Origin: EB88 sp965199135
GTDB lineage: Bacteria; Acidobacteriota; Terriglobia; Terriglobales; Acidobacteriaceae
NCBI GenBank assembly: GCA_965199135.1
Contig: OZ240685.1
Span: 3,224,001 to 3,288,000 of the forward strand
DNA: 64,000 bases
Reading direction: 5' to 3'
The notes beneath the pieces were generated by a model. It was given only the letters and a program-made list of their open reading frames with translations. It had not been told where the DNA came from and ran no database searches. Below, piece by piece: positions 52,397 through 60,996 of this stretch. The first letter of the stretch is position 1. Each line of letters starts with the position of its first letter. Both the position numbers and the translations under genes were made by a program.

Positions 52397-54991
52397 CTAC
52401 TCCTCCCGCAGGACCTCCAGCGGCTTCTGACCCAGAATGCGAAAGCTCGCGGCCCAGCCTGTGACGACCGCAAGGAAAGCTGTCAGCAGAACAGCAGAGA
52501 TGTCCGCCACCGGGTCAGATGCAAATGGAACCTCCGCGACGTGCAGCAGCAGCCGTGAAAGCCCATTCGCGAAGACGGTGCCTGCGAGCCCGGAAAGCAG
52601 CCCCAGCACGACGAATTCGACCGAGAACACACCTGCAATCCGCGGTCGCGTAGCGCCGAGGGTCTTGAGCACGACAACCTCACGCACACGGCGAAAGCGC
52701 GTGCTCGCGATGCTCGAGGCGAGAATCACCATGCCCGAGAGGATGGAGAAGCCGGCCAGGAAGCGAATCACAAGCGTGATCTGCCCGACGACCTGCTGGA
52801 TGGTGTCAAGAATGTCTGCGATATTGATCGCCGTGACGGTCGGATAATGTGCGAACAACACACGCTGCAGGTCGCCGATCTGTTTGGACTGCATGTGCAT
52901 GGCGGCGTACCAGACCACCGGAAGGTCCTCGAGCCGCGCCGGCGCGAAGATGAACTCGCTGCGGCTGGAGATGTGCTGCCCGTCAACCTTGTAGATCGCC
53001 GAAACGGTGGAGGTGAAGTGTTCGGCATTTGAGGAGAAGCCTATCTGCGAGCCGACATGCAGGTGAAGCCGTTTGGCGATGCGATCGAGCACGGCGACCG
53101 AGTGGGGATCGGTCTTGACCCACCAGTGCCCCTGCACTACCGTGATGCCAGCCGGCGGCTCGGCGCTCCAGGTAAGCGACATTGTGCGACGTAGTCGAAT
53201 CGGGAAGTCCTTACGATTGAGTTGACGGACGGGCGTGCCTTCGAGTGAATCCAGGCTGCCGGTAAGGATAGGCAGCGCCTCGAAGGTCTTGGTTGAGCCC
53301 GGCTGCGAGGTGACCAGTTGGCGAACGCCCTCTAGTTCGTTCGGCGCGATGTCGATAAGGAAGACGTTCGGAATGTCCGACGCCATCGCTTCGTGCATGC
53401 GCGCGACGATCGAGCGCTGCATCAGGAAGACGCTAAGGATCAACATGACACCAACCCCCAGGGCGGCAAGCACAGCAGCCGACTGGTTCCCCGGCCGATA
53501 CAGGTTGGCGAGCCCGTGCCGCAGCGCGGAGGGCAGCGACAGGCGTGTGCGATCGAGTGCCACGCGCAACACGCGCAGGAGCCCGGCTGAGAGTGCCAGA
53601 AGGATCAGAAGCGACAGGGCCAGCGATCCGGCAAACCAGGTACCACCCTTCCAGGAGTCGGAGAGCAGTGCAGCGATCACGGCGAGCGCAAGCACGATTG
53701 TGACCACGGCGATCCACTGCACCCAGGCTCCACGCATTCCGCGAAAGAGCCGTTGCAGACGCGGCCCTTCTTCTGCTGACTCGACCAGCCGGCGAAGCAC
53801 CACACTGGGACGGATGTTGCGCACTTCAAGCAGTGGTGGCAAAGCAAACAACATCGTCGTCAAAATGCCCGTCGAAAAGGCGCCAAGCACGGGAAGCCAC
53901 GGCAGCCGCAGGGGCGGCCGGATCGGCAGCAGCGAGCCGAGCACGCTGGGCAGCGCCCACTCGACGGCAACGCCCAGCACCACGCCGAGCAGCGCCCCGG
54001 CGCAGCCAAGCAGCAGCGTTTGCAGGATGTAAATGCGCAAAATGTCTGCGGAGCGCGCGCCCATCGACTTCATGATGGCGATGCCGTCGATACGCTGCTG
54101 CAGGTGAGCGCGCATGGCCATGGCGACGCCAATCGCGCCAAGCACCATTGCGACCAGGCAGATAAGACTGAGCAGCGAGCGCGCCTGGTCAAGGCCTTCG
54201 GTAAGCTCCGGCGAACCTTCGCGATAATCGGCCACCAACGCCTCGGGCAGAGCATACTCGAGCGCGAGGCGATCCCGACTCACCGAGGCATCGATGGGCA
54301 GGCGGAAGAGAAAGCGCTCAGTGGAGCGGCTGCCCGGCTGCAGGAGGCCGATCATGTTGATGGCCTGGCGCGTCATCATTACGCGGGGGCCAATGCCGAC
54401 TCCGGCGGTTAGGCGATCGGGCTCCTTCGCAATCAGGGCCGCAATGCGAAACTGCGCGCCGCCGATGCGGAGCATGGCGCCCACCTCCGTGTGCAGGCGC
54501 ACCAGCAGGCTCTCGTCGACGACGACGGAGTGATCCCCGAGCGCATCAGCGAGCTTCATTGCCGGCTGCAGGCGAACCGTGCCGTAGAAGGGGTACACGG
54601 TCGGGTCGATGACCTTGAGCGACACAAGCAGCGGCACCGGGTCTCCTGCGACCCCGGCCATCGAGGCCATCTCGGTCACCTGCGTCATCTGCGCCCCGGT
54701 GCGGGCAGCGTAGGCATCGAGACGCTGCTGCTCTCCGGGCTGCAGCGCGCGACTCATGCGGGCCGAGAGGTCGGCCGCAAGAATGGAGCGCGCCTGGCCA
54801 AGCAGGGTAGTGCTGAACGAATCGGCAAAGCCGCGTACGCCAGTCAGCGCCCCGACGCCGATCGCGACCGAGAGAATGACAAAGATGAACTTGACGCGGG
54901 CAAAGAGCAGCTCGCGCGCCGCGATGCGCAGCGCGGTACGCCATGGCAGCGCGGGCTTGTTGCCCAGGGCTGGAGCCACTGCCGCCGCCAT
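52397..54991 (-). CDS. YbbP-like FtsX-domain ABC transporter permease
   Basis: 864 residues with about ten TM helices and two FtsX-like repeats. First TM 'VKFIFVILSVAIGVGALTG' is followed by a large extracytoplasmic domain, then TM helices with 'SLICLVAMVLGAIGVAMAMRAHLQQRIDGIAIMKSMGARS' and the C-terminal set with 'LVIRFLAGFSILSGMVILASSIASTRFRRVREVVVLKTLGATRP' (both shortened in sense). It forms a complex with the ATPase that starts directly upstream (no gap). Substrate unknown; LolCDE/MacB-type mechanotransmission is the usual model for this fold. Confidence 0.9.
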   Translation of the reverse strand: MAAAVAPALGNKPALPWRTALRIAARELLFARVKFIFVILSVAIGVGALTGVRGFADSFSTTLLGQARSILAADLSARMSRALQPGEQQRLDAYAARTGAQMTQVTEMASMAGVAGDPVPLLVSLKVIDPTVYPFYGTVRLQPAMKLADALGDHSVVVDESLLVRLHTEVGAMLRIGGAQFRIAALIAKEPDRLTAGVGIGPRVMMTRQAINMIGLLQPGSRSTERFLFRLPIDASVSRDRLALEYALPEALVADYREGSPELTEGLDQARSLLSLICLVAMVLGAIGVAMAMRAHLQQRIDGIAIMKSMGARSADILRIYILQTLLLGCAGALLGVVLGVAVEWALPSVLGSLLPIRPPLRLPWLPVLGAFSTGILTTMLFALPPLLEVRNIRPSVVLRRLVESAEEGPRLQRLFRGMRGAWVQWIAVVTIVLALAVIAALLSDSWKGGTWFAGSLALSLLILLALSAGLLRVLRVALDRTRLSLPSALRHGLANLYRPGNQSAAVLAALGVGVMLILSVFLMQRSIVARMHEAMASDIPNVFLIDIAPNELEGVRQLVTSQPGSTKTFEALPILTGSLDSLEGTPVRQLNRKDFPIRLRRTMSLTWSAEPPAGITVVQGHWWVKTDPHSVAVLDRIAKRLHLHVGSQIGFSSNAEHFTSTVSAIYKVDGQHISSRSEFIFAPARLEDLPVVWYAAMHMQSKQIGDLQRVLFAHYPTVTAINIADILDTIQQVVGQITLVIRFLAGFSILSGMVILASSIASTRFRRVREVVVLKTLGATRPRIAGVFSVEFVVLGLLSGLAGTVFANGLSRLLLHVAEVPFASDPVADISAVLLTAFLAVVTGWAASFRILGQKPLEVLREE

Positions 54992-55750
54992 CTAGTTGCG
55001 CCCCATGTCGAACAAGCCGATCGGCAGCATCGCGGTTCCCTCGCTGTCGGTCCCCTCGGCAGCGGTGCCATGCACCAGCTCATCCTTGACGATCAATCCA
55101 TCCTTGAGCACGATACGGCGATCTGCGCGCGCCGCGATCTGCGCATCGTGGGTCACCATCACGAGCGTCGTTCCGGCTTCGCGCTGACGCGTTGTCAGCA
55201 GCTCGAGCACATGCTGCCCATTGGTCGAGTCGAGGTTGCCGGTCGGCTCGTCTGCAAGAACGATCGGGGGCTCCAGCACGAACGCGCGTGCGAGCGCGAC
55301 CCGCTGCTGCTCGCCACCCGAGAGCTGCACCGGGTAGTGGTGCAGGCGGCTACCGAGACCAACACTCTCGAGCAGGGCGCGAGCGCGGGCCTTGCCGTCG
55401 CCCCGGGCGTTCAGCTCAAAGGGCAGCAGGACGTTCTCAAAAGCGGTCAGGGTCGGGATGAGCTGGTAGCTCTGGAAGACAAAGCCGATTTTGCCCCCGC
55501 GCACCTGGGCGAGCTGGTCTTCGGCCATATGACTGATGTCGACGCCATCAATCAGGACCGCGCCTTCGGTGGGGCTGTCGAGCCCGGCGAGCAGCCCCAG
55601 GAGGGTACTCTTGCCGGAGCCCGAGGAGCCCATAATGGCGACAAACTGGCCGCGTGGCACCAGCAGGTCGATTCCTTTCAGGATTTCTACAGTGGAGCTG
55701 CCGTTACGCATCCGCTTCCACACGCCACGTGCTTCAACCATTGGGTGCAT
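54992..55750 (-). CDS. YbbA/LolD-type ABC transporter ATPase
   Basis: 252 residues. Walker A 'GSSGSGKST', Q-loop 'FVFQSYQLIP', signature 'LSGGEQQRVALARA', Walker B 'IVLADEPTGNLDS' with the catalytic Glu, and H-loop 'MVTHDAQIA' are all intact. It powers the FtsX-type permease that begins directly after its stop codon. It is divergent from the TesA-like esterase, with 117 nt in between. In E. coli tesA and ybbA-ybbP have the same divergent layout. Confidence 0.94.
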   Translation of the reverse strand: MHPMVEARGVWKRMRNGSSTVEILKGIDLLVPRGQFVAIMGSSGSGKSTLLGLLAGLDSPTEGAVLIDGVDISHMAEDQLAQVRGGKIGFVFQSYQLIPTLTAFENVLLPFELNARGDGKARARALLESVGLGSRLHHYPVQLSGGEQQRVALARAFVLEPPIVLADEPTGNLDSTNGQHVLELLTTRQREAGTTLVMVTHDAQIAARADRRIVLKDGLIVKDELVHGTAAEGTDSEGTAMLPIGLFDMGRN

Positions 55751-55853
55751 TCCCTCGTCTTACCAATCTCTCACTCTTCTGACGCAGCGCCGACCCCGGT
55801 CGACGCGCCGGGACCCACAAACGCTCTTCAAGGGAGTAACACGGCAGAATCGC

Positions 55854-55859
55854 TAGAAT
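55854..55859 (+). promoter_or_regulatory. -10-like hexamer TAGAAT before the TesA-like gene
   Basis: TAGAAT is followed by GGAGGAGC and then the ATG at 55868 (8-nt gap). GGAGG could be a Shine-Dalgarno, so the site may be read either way. Confidence 0.5.
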
Positions 55860-55867
55860 GGAGGAGC

Positions 55868-56512
55868 ATGATCCGGACAGCCGCTGCACTTCTGCTTCTC
55901 TCGCTCGCCAGCCTCGTGGCGCATGCGCAAACCATCGTCTGCTTTGGCGACAGCCTGACCGCTGGCCAGGGCGCAGCACCCGGAAACTCCTATCCTGACT
56001 TTCTGCGGAAGGACCTTGCAGCGGCCGGCTTTCATGGCACGGTGGTCAACCAGGGCGTCTCAGGCGATACCACCAAAGACGGCCTGTCACGCATGGCACA
56101 GGTGTTGCGCGCGCACCCATCGATCGTGATCCTCGAGTTGGGCGCAAACGATGGCATCCGCGGCCAGATGCTTCCGGGCATCGAACACAACCTCAGCATC
56201 ATGATCCAGGCGTTTCAGCGGGCACACATCCAGGTGCTGCTCGCTGGCATCGATCTGCCGCCAAACCTTGGCGCGGACTACGTGAAGCAGTTCGATGCGA
56301 TCTACCCGGAGCTGGCGAAGCGCTACAAACTGCCATTGATTCCCTTCCTGCTGCAGGGTGTGTACGGCGTCTTCGGGTTGATGAGCCAGGACTACATCCA
56401 TCCCAATGATGCTGGCTACGAGAAGGTAGCGCTCACCGTACAGGACTATCTGCAGCCCATGCTCACGCATGCGGGTGCGAGTGAAGCGCGCGTCGGTGGG
56501 CCGCTACGTTAG
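55868..56512 (+). CDS. tesA: SGNH/GDSL esterase, TesA-like (exported)
   Basis: 214 residues from the ATG at 55868; the upstream open frame is antisense to the ABC genes. A signal peptide (1-20, 'LVAHAQ') precedes the SGNH blocks: block I 'FGDSLTAGQG' (nucleophile Ser), block II Gly in 'VNQGVSGDT', block III Asn in 'ELGANDGIRG', and block V Asp/His in 'DYIHPNDAGY'. It is likely a periplasmic thioesterase, arylesterase or lysophospholipase. It ends inside the convergent truB gene (9-nt overlap). Same neighbourhood as in E. coli: tesA divergent from ybbA-ybbP. Confidence 0.93.
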   Translation: MIRTAAALLLLSLASLVAHAQTIVCFGDSLTAGQGAAPGNSYPDFLRKDLAAAGFHGTVVNQGVSGDTTKDGLSRMAQVLRAHPSIVILELGANDGIRGQMLPGIEHNLSIMIQAFQRAHIQVLLAGIDLPPNLGADYVKQFDAIYPELAKRYKLPLIPFLLQGVYGVFGLMSQDYIHPNDAGYEKVALTVQDYLQPMLTHAGASEARVGGPLR

Positions 56513-57379
56513 AACCACGCTCGGCTGGAAGAGCACACCGGCAAGGCGCGTCGCGATCGCAACCAGCTCGTCGCGGCCACGAAAGACCTTCACAACCGGC
56601 GCGCGGGAAAACTCCGGCAGAGCAACCTGGCCGCCGTGGTGGATACGTGCGAGCGTCGGCTCATCCGCGTTGACCGCCGGCAGGTTGGGCAGGATCTCGC
56701 GGGGGTGTGGCAGGCGCGTGGCGAAGGTTCCTGCTGCAGCCTCTTCTTCTACCTCGTGGAGCGTCTTCGCACTCGCGAGCAGCATGGGACCGACAGCGAC
56801 TCTGCGCAGCGCGGCCAGGTGCGCCCCACAACCCAGCTGCTGGCCCATGGCATGCGCAACCGAGCGCACGTAGCCGCCTGAGGAAATGGCAAGGCGAAAC
56901 GCGACGTCGGTGCCGTCGAGCGCCGACAGGCTGAAGTGCTCGATTGCGATGTGAGCCGGACGCAGCTCCGGCGTCTGCCCTGCGCGGGCGAGTTCATAGG
57001 CGGGCTTGCCGCCGATCTTCTTCGCAGAGTAGGCAGGGGGCATCTGCTCGCTCTCGCCGAGATACGTCGCCGCCAGGGCCTGTAACTGGCTCAGTTGCAG
57101 ATTCACCTCAACGGCCTCGGCTGCGGGCGCACCCTCGGCGTCGTAGGTATCCGTGGCGAAGCCGAAGCGGATGATGCCGGTGTATGTCTTCTCGAGCGAA
57201 CCGTAGAACTTCGCCAGCCGCGTCCACTTGCCAAGCAGCAACGGCAACAGCCCGGTTGCCATCGGATCGAGTGTGCCCAGATGCCCGATCGACTTCTCGC
57301 CCGTGATGCGGCGCACACGCGCGACCACGTCATGTGAGGTGACTCCCTGCGGCTTGTCAACGAGCAATAATCCATTCAC
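56504..57379 (-). CDS. truB: tRNA pseudouridine-55 synthase TruB
   Basis: 291 residues from the GTG at 57379, 2 nt after the folE stop, with GAGG upstream; the frame upstream belongs to folE's territory. 'LLLVDKPQGVTSHDVV' and 'GHLGTLDPMATGLL' contain the family motifs and the catalytic Asp38; 'PPAYSAKKIGGKPAYELAR' and the C-terminal PUA-like part ('VFRGRDELVAIA') follow. It makes pseudouridine 55 in the T loop of tRNAs. It is the last gene of the pterin operon. Confidence 0.94.
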   Translation of the reverse strand: MNGLLLVDKPQGVTSHDVVARVRRITGEKSIGHLGTLDPMATGLLPLLLGKWTRLAKFYGSLEKTYTGIIRFGFATDTYDAEGAPAAEAVEVNLQLSQLQALAATYLGESEQMPPAYSAKKIGGKPAYELARAGQTPELRPAHIAIEHFSLSALDGTDVAFRLAISSGGYVRSVAHAMGQQLGCGAHLAALRRVAVGPMLLASAKTLHEVEEEAAAGTFATRLPHPREILPNLPAVNADEPTLARIHHGGQVALPEFSRAPVVKVFRGRDELVAIATRLAGVLFQPSVVLT

Positions 57380-57381
57380 GC

Positions 57382-58002
57382 TTACGTGCCTCGCTGCATC
57401 CCCGGGTGGACCAGGGAGAGGAACTCGGCGCGGGTGCGCTGTTTCTGGAAGACACCAAGCATCGCCGAGGTTACGGTGTGCGAGGCCTGCTTCTGCACCC
57501 CGCGCATCATCATGCACAGGTGCTGTGCTTCAATGACGACGCCGACCCCCATCGGCTGGATCGCCTCCACGATCGCTTCGCCGATCTGCCGGGTCATGCG
57601 CTCCTGCACCTGCAGCCGCCGCGCGAAGACGTCAACCAGTCGCGGCAATTTGCTGAGGCCGACCACCTTGCCCTGCGGAATATACGCGATGTGCACCTTG
57701 CCGAAGAAGGGCAGCATGTGGTGTTCGCACAGCGAGTACATCTCGATGTCCTTGACGATCACCATCTCGTCGTAATCCACGTCAAACAGAGCGCTGCGAA
57801 GGATTTCTGCCGGGTCCTGGTCGAGGCCGCTGGTCAGGTACTGCAGCGCCTTTGCCGCACGCTCCGGCGTTCTCAGGAGGCCGTCGCGTGTCGGGTCCTT
57901 GTCGAAACGGTAGATCAGCTCGCGGTAGAGATCTTCAGTGCTGACGTCGCTGAGGCCCGTCGCAGGAAGATTTTCCGATCTGTAACCATTCTGGTTGCTC
58001 AT
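57382..58002 (-). CDS. folE: GTP cyclohydrolase I
   Basis: 206 residues. 'EDLYRELIYRF', 'PERAAKALQYLTSG', zinc-site Cys/His in 'YSLCEHHMLPFFGK', 'GLSKLPRLVDVFARR', 'QERMTRQI' and the second zinc Cys region replaced by 'CMMMRGVQKQ' fit FolE. It converts GTP to 7,8-dihydroneopterin triphosphate, the entry to tetrahydrofolate, BH4 and queuosine. It overlaps the PTPS gene upstream by 4 nt (ATGA). TruB follows after 2 nt. Confidence 0.96.
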   Translation of the reverse strand: MSNQNGYRSENLPATGLSDVSTEDLYRELIYRFDKDPTRDGLLRTPERAAKALQYLTSGLDQDPAEILRSALFDVDYDEMVIVKDIEMYSLCEHHMLPFFGKVHIAYIPQGKVVGLSKLPRLVDVFARRLQVQERMTRQIGEAIVEAIQPMGVGVVIEAQHLCMMMRGVQKQASHTVTSAMLGVFQKQRTRAEFLSLVHPGMQRGT

Positions 58003-58439
58003 CGGGTTGAGCCTCCTGTTCCCGGGGTCGCAAGACCGCCGGTGTAGGTGAAGAAGTTGTTCACGGTCTCCTCGATGCGTACCTGGCGCAGCGTTCCCTG
58101 CGCCAGCCGTGAGTGCAGCCGGTCGAAGATCTCGATGCAGAGGTTCTCACTTGTTGGCACGCGGTTCGCGAAAGCAGGGTGCAGGTTGAGGTTCGCATGA
58201 TCGAAGGGCCCCGTCACCTCATCATGAACCAGGTCGTCAAGTGCGACCATGTCCATCACCATGCCAGTCAACGAATCTACCGCCCCGCCGACCAGCACCT
58301 CCACGGTGTAGTTATGCCCATGGCCGAAGGGATTGGCGCATTTGCCGAAGACCTCCTGGTTGCGCAGTTCGTCCCACTCCGGGCGGAAGAGCCGGTGTGA
58401 GGCAGCAAAGCGATAGCGCCTGCCAAAGTAAGCCGTCAT
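57999..58439 (-). CDS. 6-pyruvoyl-tetrahydropterin synthase/QueD family protein, copy 1
   Basis: 146 residues. Zinc His are H15, H40 and H42 ('FGHGHNY'), the catalytic Cys C34 is in 'FGKCANP', the Asp-His pair is D80-H81 ('FDHANLN') and the Glu is E124. 'GKCANPFGHGHNY' resembles eukaryotic PTPS more than E. coli QueD. The substrate is dihydroneopterin triphosphate from the adjacent FolE, to 6-pyruvoyl-tetrahydropterin or, by QueD, 6-carboxy-tetrahydropterin. It overlaps folE and copy 2 by 4 nt each. Confidence 0.92.
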   Translation of the reverse strand: MTAYFGRRYRFAASHRLFRPEWDELRNQEVFGKCANPFGHGHNYTVEVLVGGAVDSLTGMVMDMVALDDLVHDEVTGPFDHANLNLHPAFANRVPTSENLCIEIFDRLHSRLAQGTLRQVRIEETVNNFFTYTGGLATPGTGGSTR

Positions 58440-58849
58440 GCTTCTCCGTAGTAGTCCGCGAACAGGTCGGGAGTCTCATAAACCCGCACCTGGTGCAGCG
58501 TGGCGCCAGGCCCGACTTTGTCAGCGAGACGCCGCCAGATCGCAATCGCAATGTTCTCGGTTGTGGGCACCGTGGTGCGAAACTCCGCGACTTCCAGGTT
58601 CAGGTGCCGATGATCGTAAACCGCGATCACATGCTCATCGAGCACATCTCTCAGGTGCTTCAGATCCACCACAAAGCCGGTTTGCGGATCGATCTCACCA
58701 CGAACCGTCACCTCGAGCACGTAATTGTGCCCATGGCCGTTACGATTCGCGCACTTGCCGAAGCTGCGCTGGTTTTCCTCAACGGACCAGCTGTCGACCC
58801 AATAATAATGCGCGGCGCTCCACTCGGCTCTGCGTGTCAGCAGCATCAT
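58436..58849 (-). CDS. 6-pyruvoyl-tetrahydropterin synthase/QueD family protein, copy 2
   Basis: 137 residues from the ATG at 58849 with AGGAGGGG upstream; the frame continues into the glycosyltransferase region but is not coding there. Zinc His H14, H39, H41, Cys33 in 'FGKCANRNGHGHNY', Asp79-His80 and Glu125 ('VYETPD') are all kept. The C-terminal part ('VVDLKHLRDVLDEHV', 'VRVYETPDLFADYYGE') is strikingly close to animal PTPS. Both copies look catalytically competent, so they may act on different products or in different pathways. Confidence 0.92.
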   Translation of the reverse strand: MMLLTRRAEWSAAHYYWVDSWSVEENQRSFGKCANRNGHGHNYVLEVTVRGEIDPQTGFVVDLKHLRDVLDEHVIAVYDHRHLNLEVAEFRTTVPTTENIAIAIWRRLADKVGPGATLHQVRVYETPDLFADYYGEA

Positions 58850-58880
58850 GCGCTTTCCCCTCCTATGCGATGCGCCACGG

Positions 58881-59948
58881 CTAGGAACGCCGCACCGGGT
58901 ACTCCCGGCCCTTCCATGAAGCGCGTTTGAGGATGCGGGTGTGGTACCAGCTTGTGTAGAGCAATGCCGCGAAGATTGGCATGCCAACGAGTGCGCCGAG
59001 CAGCACATCCGCGGTGGAGAAGTTGGAGCGTGCCGCGCGCCGGTATACGCGCACCACCGTGCGCAGCCACAAGAGCCAGAACGCCACGCGCACCCAAACG
59101 AAAGGCGTCGGGTAAAGCAGGCCAAGCAGCGGCAGGCCCCACACCATCAGCACATCGAGCACACGCCACATCGCGAGCGGCAGCGCGTTGTTGATCAGGA
59201 GCGCAAGATTCTTGACCCAGCCCTGCCACATCGCACCTGGCGAGCGGTACATCCGGGCTTCCACGGCTTCAGGCGCGTAGCGAAAACGCAGCCCTGCCTT
59301 GCGCTGCTTGGCCAGGAACGCCAGGTCCACGTCTTCCACCAGCGAGGCGGCGACTGCAGCGTGGCCGCCTGTCTCGCGATACGCCGCCCGACTGAAGAGC
59401 AGGAACTGACCATTCGCGATTGCGATGCGCCTGGCAGGGTCGTTTACCTGGGCAGGCGGGTATGCAGTCGCGAGCTCAGAGAAGACAAGCGGCATCACGG
59501 CCCGTTCGAAGAGGCCGGAAACCTTCTGCAGCGGAGAGTAGGAAAGCAGCCCGACCTTGTAGCGCTCGGCCTCGACCATGCTGCGGCTCCCGGAGCTTGC
59601 GTGATGCACCGTGTCCGCGTCTGTGAAGAGCAGCCACTGGCCCCGGGCGGCTTCGGCAGCAGTCCAGCAGGCATTGTTCTTGCCGGTCCATCCCTTCGGC
59701 AGCGGCGCGCGACTCGCGAGCAACGTCACCCCCGCGAATTCACGGGCGATTGCAGCCGTGGCGTCGGTCGAAGCATCGTCCACAACGAGCAGTTCCCAGT
59801 GTTCGCCGAGCACCCAACCGGGCTCGCTCTGCGCGACCAGTGAGCTCAGGCAGTCACGCAGGCTCGCTTCCTCATTGCGTGCAGGCACGATGATGCTGAG
59901 CACCATCCCATCGATCGCGCTGAGTCGTTCTGGCTCTACCCACTCCAT
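58881..59948 (-). CDS. Family 2 glycosyltransferase with C-terminal membrane helices
   Basis: 355 residues from the ATG at 59948 (a TTG at 59999 is less likely). GT-A motifs: 'SIIVPARNEEASL', DxD-like 'LFTDADTVHH', 'LPKGWTGKNNACW' and the acceptor-site 'EDVDLAF' are seen, followed by several TM segments (about 255-355). Close relatives include CrtQ/HpnB-like glycosyltransferases, which act on carotenoids or hopanoids. It heads the minus-strand operon that continues with two PTPS genes, folE and truB; a pathway link is not obvious. Confidence 0.88.
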   Translation of the reverse strand: MEWVEPERLSAIDGMVLSIIVPARNEEASLRDCLSSLVAQSEPGWVLGEHWELLVVDDASTDATAAIAREFAGVTLLASRAPLPKGWTGKNNACWTAAEAARGQWLLFTDADTVHHASSGSRSMVEAERYKVGLLSYSPLQKVSGLFERAVMPLVFSELATAYPPAQVNDPARRIAIANGQFLLFSRAAYRETGGHAAVAASLVEDVDLAFLAKQRKAGLRFRYAPEAVEARMYRSPGAMWQGWVKNLALLINNALPLAMWRVLDVLMVWGLPLLGLLYPTPFVWVRVAFWLLWLRTVVRVYRRAARSNFSTADVLLGALVGMPIFAALLYTSWYHTRILKRASWKGREYPVRRS

Positions 59949-60012
59949 GATCGGCCGCTCCCCGCGCGATGGCTCTGCTGAACGTGACTGCAGAGGCAAA
60001 GGCGCAAACCTC

Positions 60013-60018
60013 TACTAT
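60013..60018 (+). promoter_or_regulatory. -10-like hexamer TACTAT before the TlpA-like gene
   Basis: TACTAT ends 7 nt before the GTG at 60026. If used, it favours that GTG over the ATG at 59969 as the real start, because the ATG would not be in the transcript. Confidence 0.45.
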
Positions 60019-60025
60019 AGAAGTT

Positions 60026-60511
60026 GTGCGTCCCTCCTGTTCTGTCGCTGCCATGGTGCTCCTCGGGCTCCTGCCGCTCGCTGCCTGCAACACGGGCACC
60101 GTTGCCCTGGGGCTGGTCGGCAAACCGGCGCCTGCGCTCAACCTGCCGGATCATCCGCTTGCCGAGCTGCGTGGCCGGGTGGTGGTGCTTAACTTCTGGG
60201 CTTCGTGGTGCGCTCCCTGCCTCGAGGAGTTTCCCTCGCTCACGGCGCTGCAGCAGCAGATGCCCGGCATCACGGTGCTGGCCGTCTCCTTTGACCAGGA
60301 TCCGGCAGCATACACGCGCTTTCTCGCGCTGCACCACATCACGCTGCGCACAGAGCTCGATACGACGGGCCGCTCCAACGAGGCCTTCTCAACCACGCGC
60401 CCTCCCGAGACCTACATCATCGACAAGCACGGGGTCGTCCGGCGCAAGTTCATCGGCGCCCAGGAGTGGACCACGCCCGAAATCGAGAGCTATCTGCGCA
60501 GTCTCGAATAA
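60026..60511 (+). CDS. TlpA-like thioredoxin-family lipoprotein
   Basis: 161 residues from the GTG at 60026, with an alternative ATG at 59969 that would give a very long N-terminus. A lipobox-like 'LLPLAAC' ends the signal, so it is probably a lipoprotein facing the periplasm. The active site is W-C-A-P-C in 'NFWASWCAPCLEE', followed by 'AVSFDQDP' and cis-Pro-type 'RPPETYIIDKHGVVRRKFIG' (TlpA/ResA pattern). It probably reduces disulfides, e.g. in cytochrome c maturation. Confidence 0.88.
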   Translation: MRPSCSVAAMVLLGLLPLAACNTGTVALGLVGKPAPALNLPDHPLAELRGRVVVLNFWASWCAPCLEEFPSLTALQQQMPGITVLAVSFDQDPAAYTRFLALHHITLRTELDTTGRSNEAFSTTRPPETYIIDKHGVVRRKFIGAQEWTTPEIESYLRSLE

Positions 60512-60525
60512 CTGCCACGTCCTGC

Positions 60526-60531
60526 TATGAT
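60526..60531 (+). promoter_or_regulatory. -10-like hexamer TATGAT before the 88-residue gene
   Basis: TATGAT is followed by 9 nt and then the ATG at 60541. There is no clear ribosome site in the gap. Confidence 0.45.
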
Positions 60532-60540
60532 CGAGCCATT

Positions 60541-60807
60541 ATGATGCCCGTCGATGTCCTGTTCCAGTACGCGGAACACCCCACTGAACGCACCATGTTC
60601 GCCCTGAACAAGCTCTCCGAGGTGTATGGAATCCGCGCCGTTCGTGTGGATGAAGCCGCGCAGCGCGTGCGCGTCGAGTTCGACGCGACCCGGCTCACCA
60701 AGGTGATCGTGCAGCAGCTGTTGCGCCGCACCGGCCTTGATGTGACGCACGAGATCTCGCTGATCCCGCCCCAGCCGGAAAAACCTGCCGAGGCTCCTGT
60801 CAAGTAG
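60541..60807 (+). CDS. Conserved-looking small protein, possible HMA-like fold without Cys
   Basis: 88 residues from the ATG at 60541 (a second ATG is the next codon). The order of predicted elements, 'ERTMFALNKLSEVYGIRAVRVDEAAQRVRVEFDATRLTKVIVQQLLRRTGLDV' (shortened sense), is helix-strand-strand-helix as in heavy-metal-associated domains, but there is no CxxC, so metal binding is unlikely. The tail is Pro/Glu/Lys-rich. Function is unknown. It is near the TlpA-like gene and tRNA-Arg. Confidence 0.65.
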   Translation: MMPVDVLFQYAEHPTERTMFALNKLSEVYGIRAVRVDEAAQRVRVEFDATRLTKVIVQQLLRRTGLDVTHEISLIPPQPEKPAEAPVK

Positions 60808-60896
60808 CCCCGAGACCCGGTCGCTGGGGTGGACACCTCGCGGCCCTCTTGTTATCTTAGGTAAGTGCCGCGTGTGTCTTCCGCCGGCCGTGATGT

Positions 60897-60973
60897 GCGC
60901 CCGTAGCTCAGCTGGATAGAGCAATTGGCTACGAACCAATAGGCCGGAGGTTCGAATCCTTCCGGGCGCACCA
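60897..60973 (+). tRNA. tRNA-Arg (anticodon ACG)
   Basis: Acceptor GCGCCCG/CGGGCGC, D arm GCTC/GAGC, anticodon loop CTACGAA, T arm GGTTCGAATCC, discriminator A and encoded CCA. With A34 deaminated to inosine it would read CGU, CGC and CGA. Confidence 0.95.
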
Positions 60974-60996
60974 TTCTTTCTCCTTCCTGCAATCCA

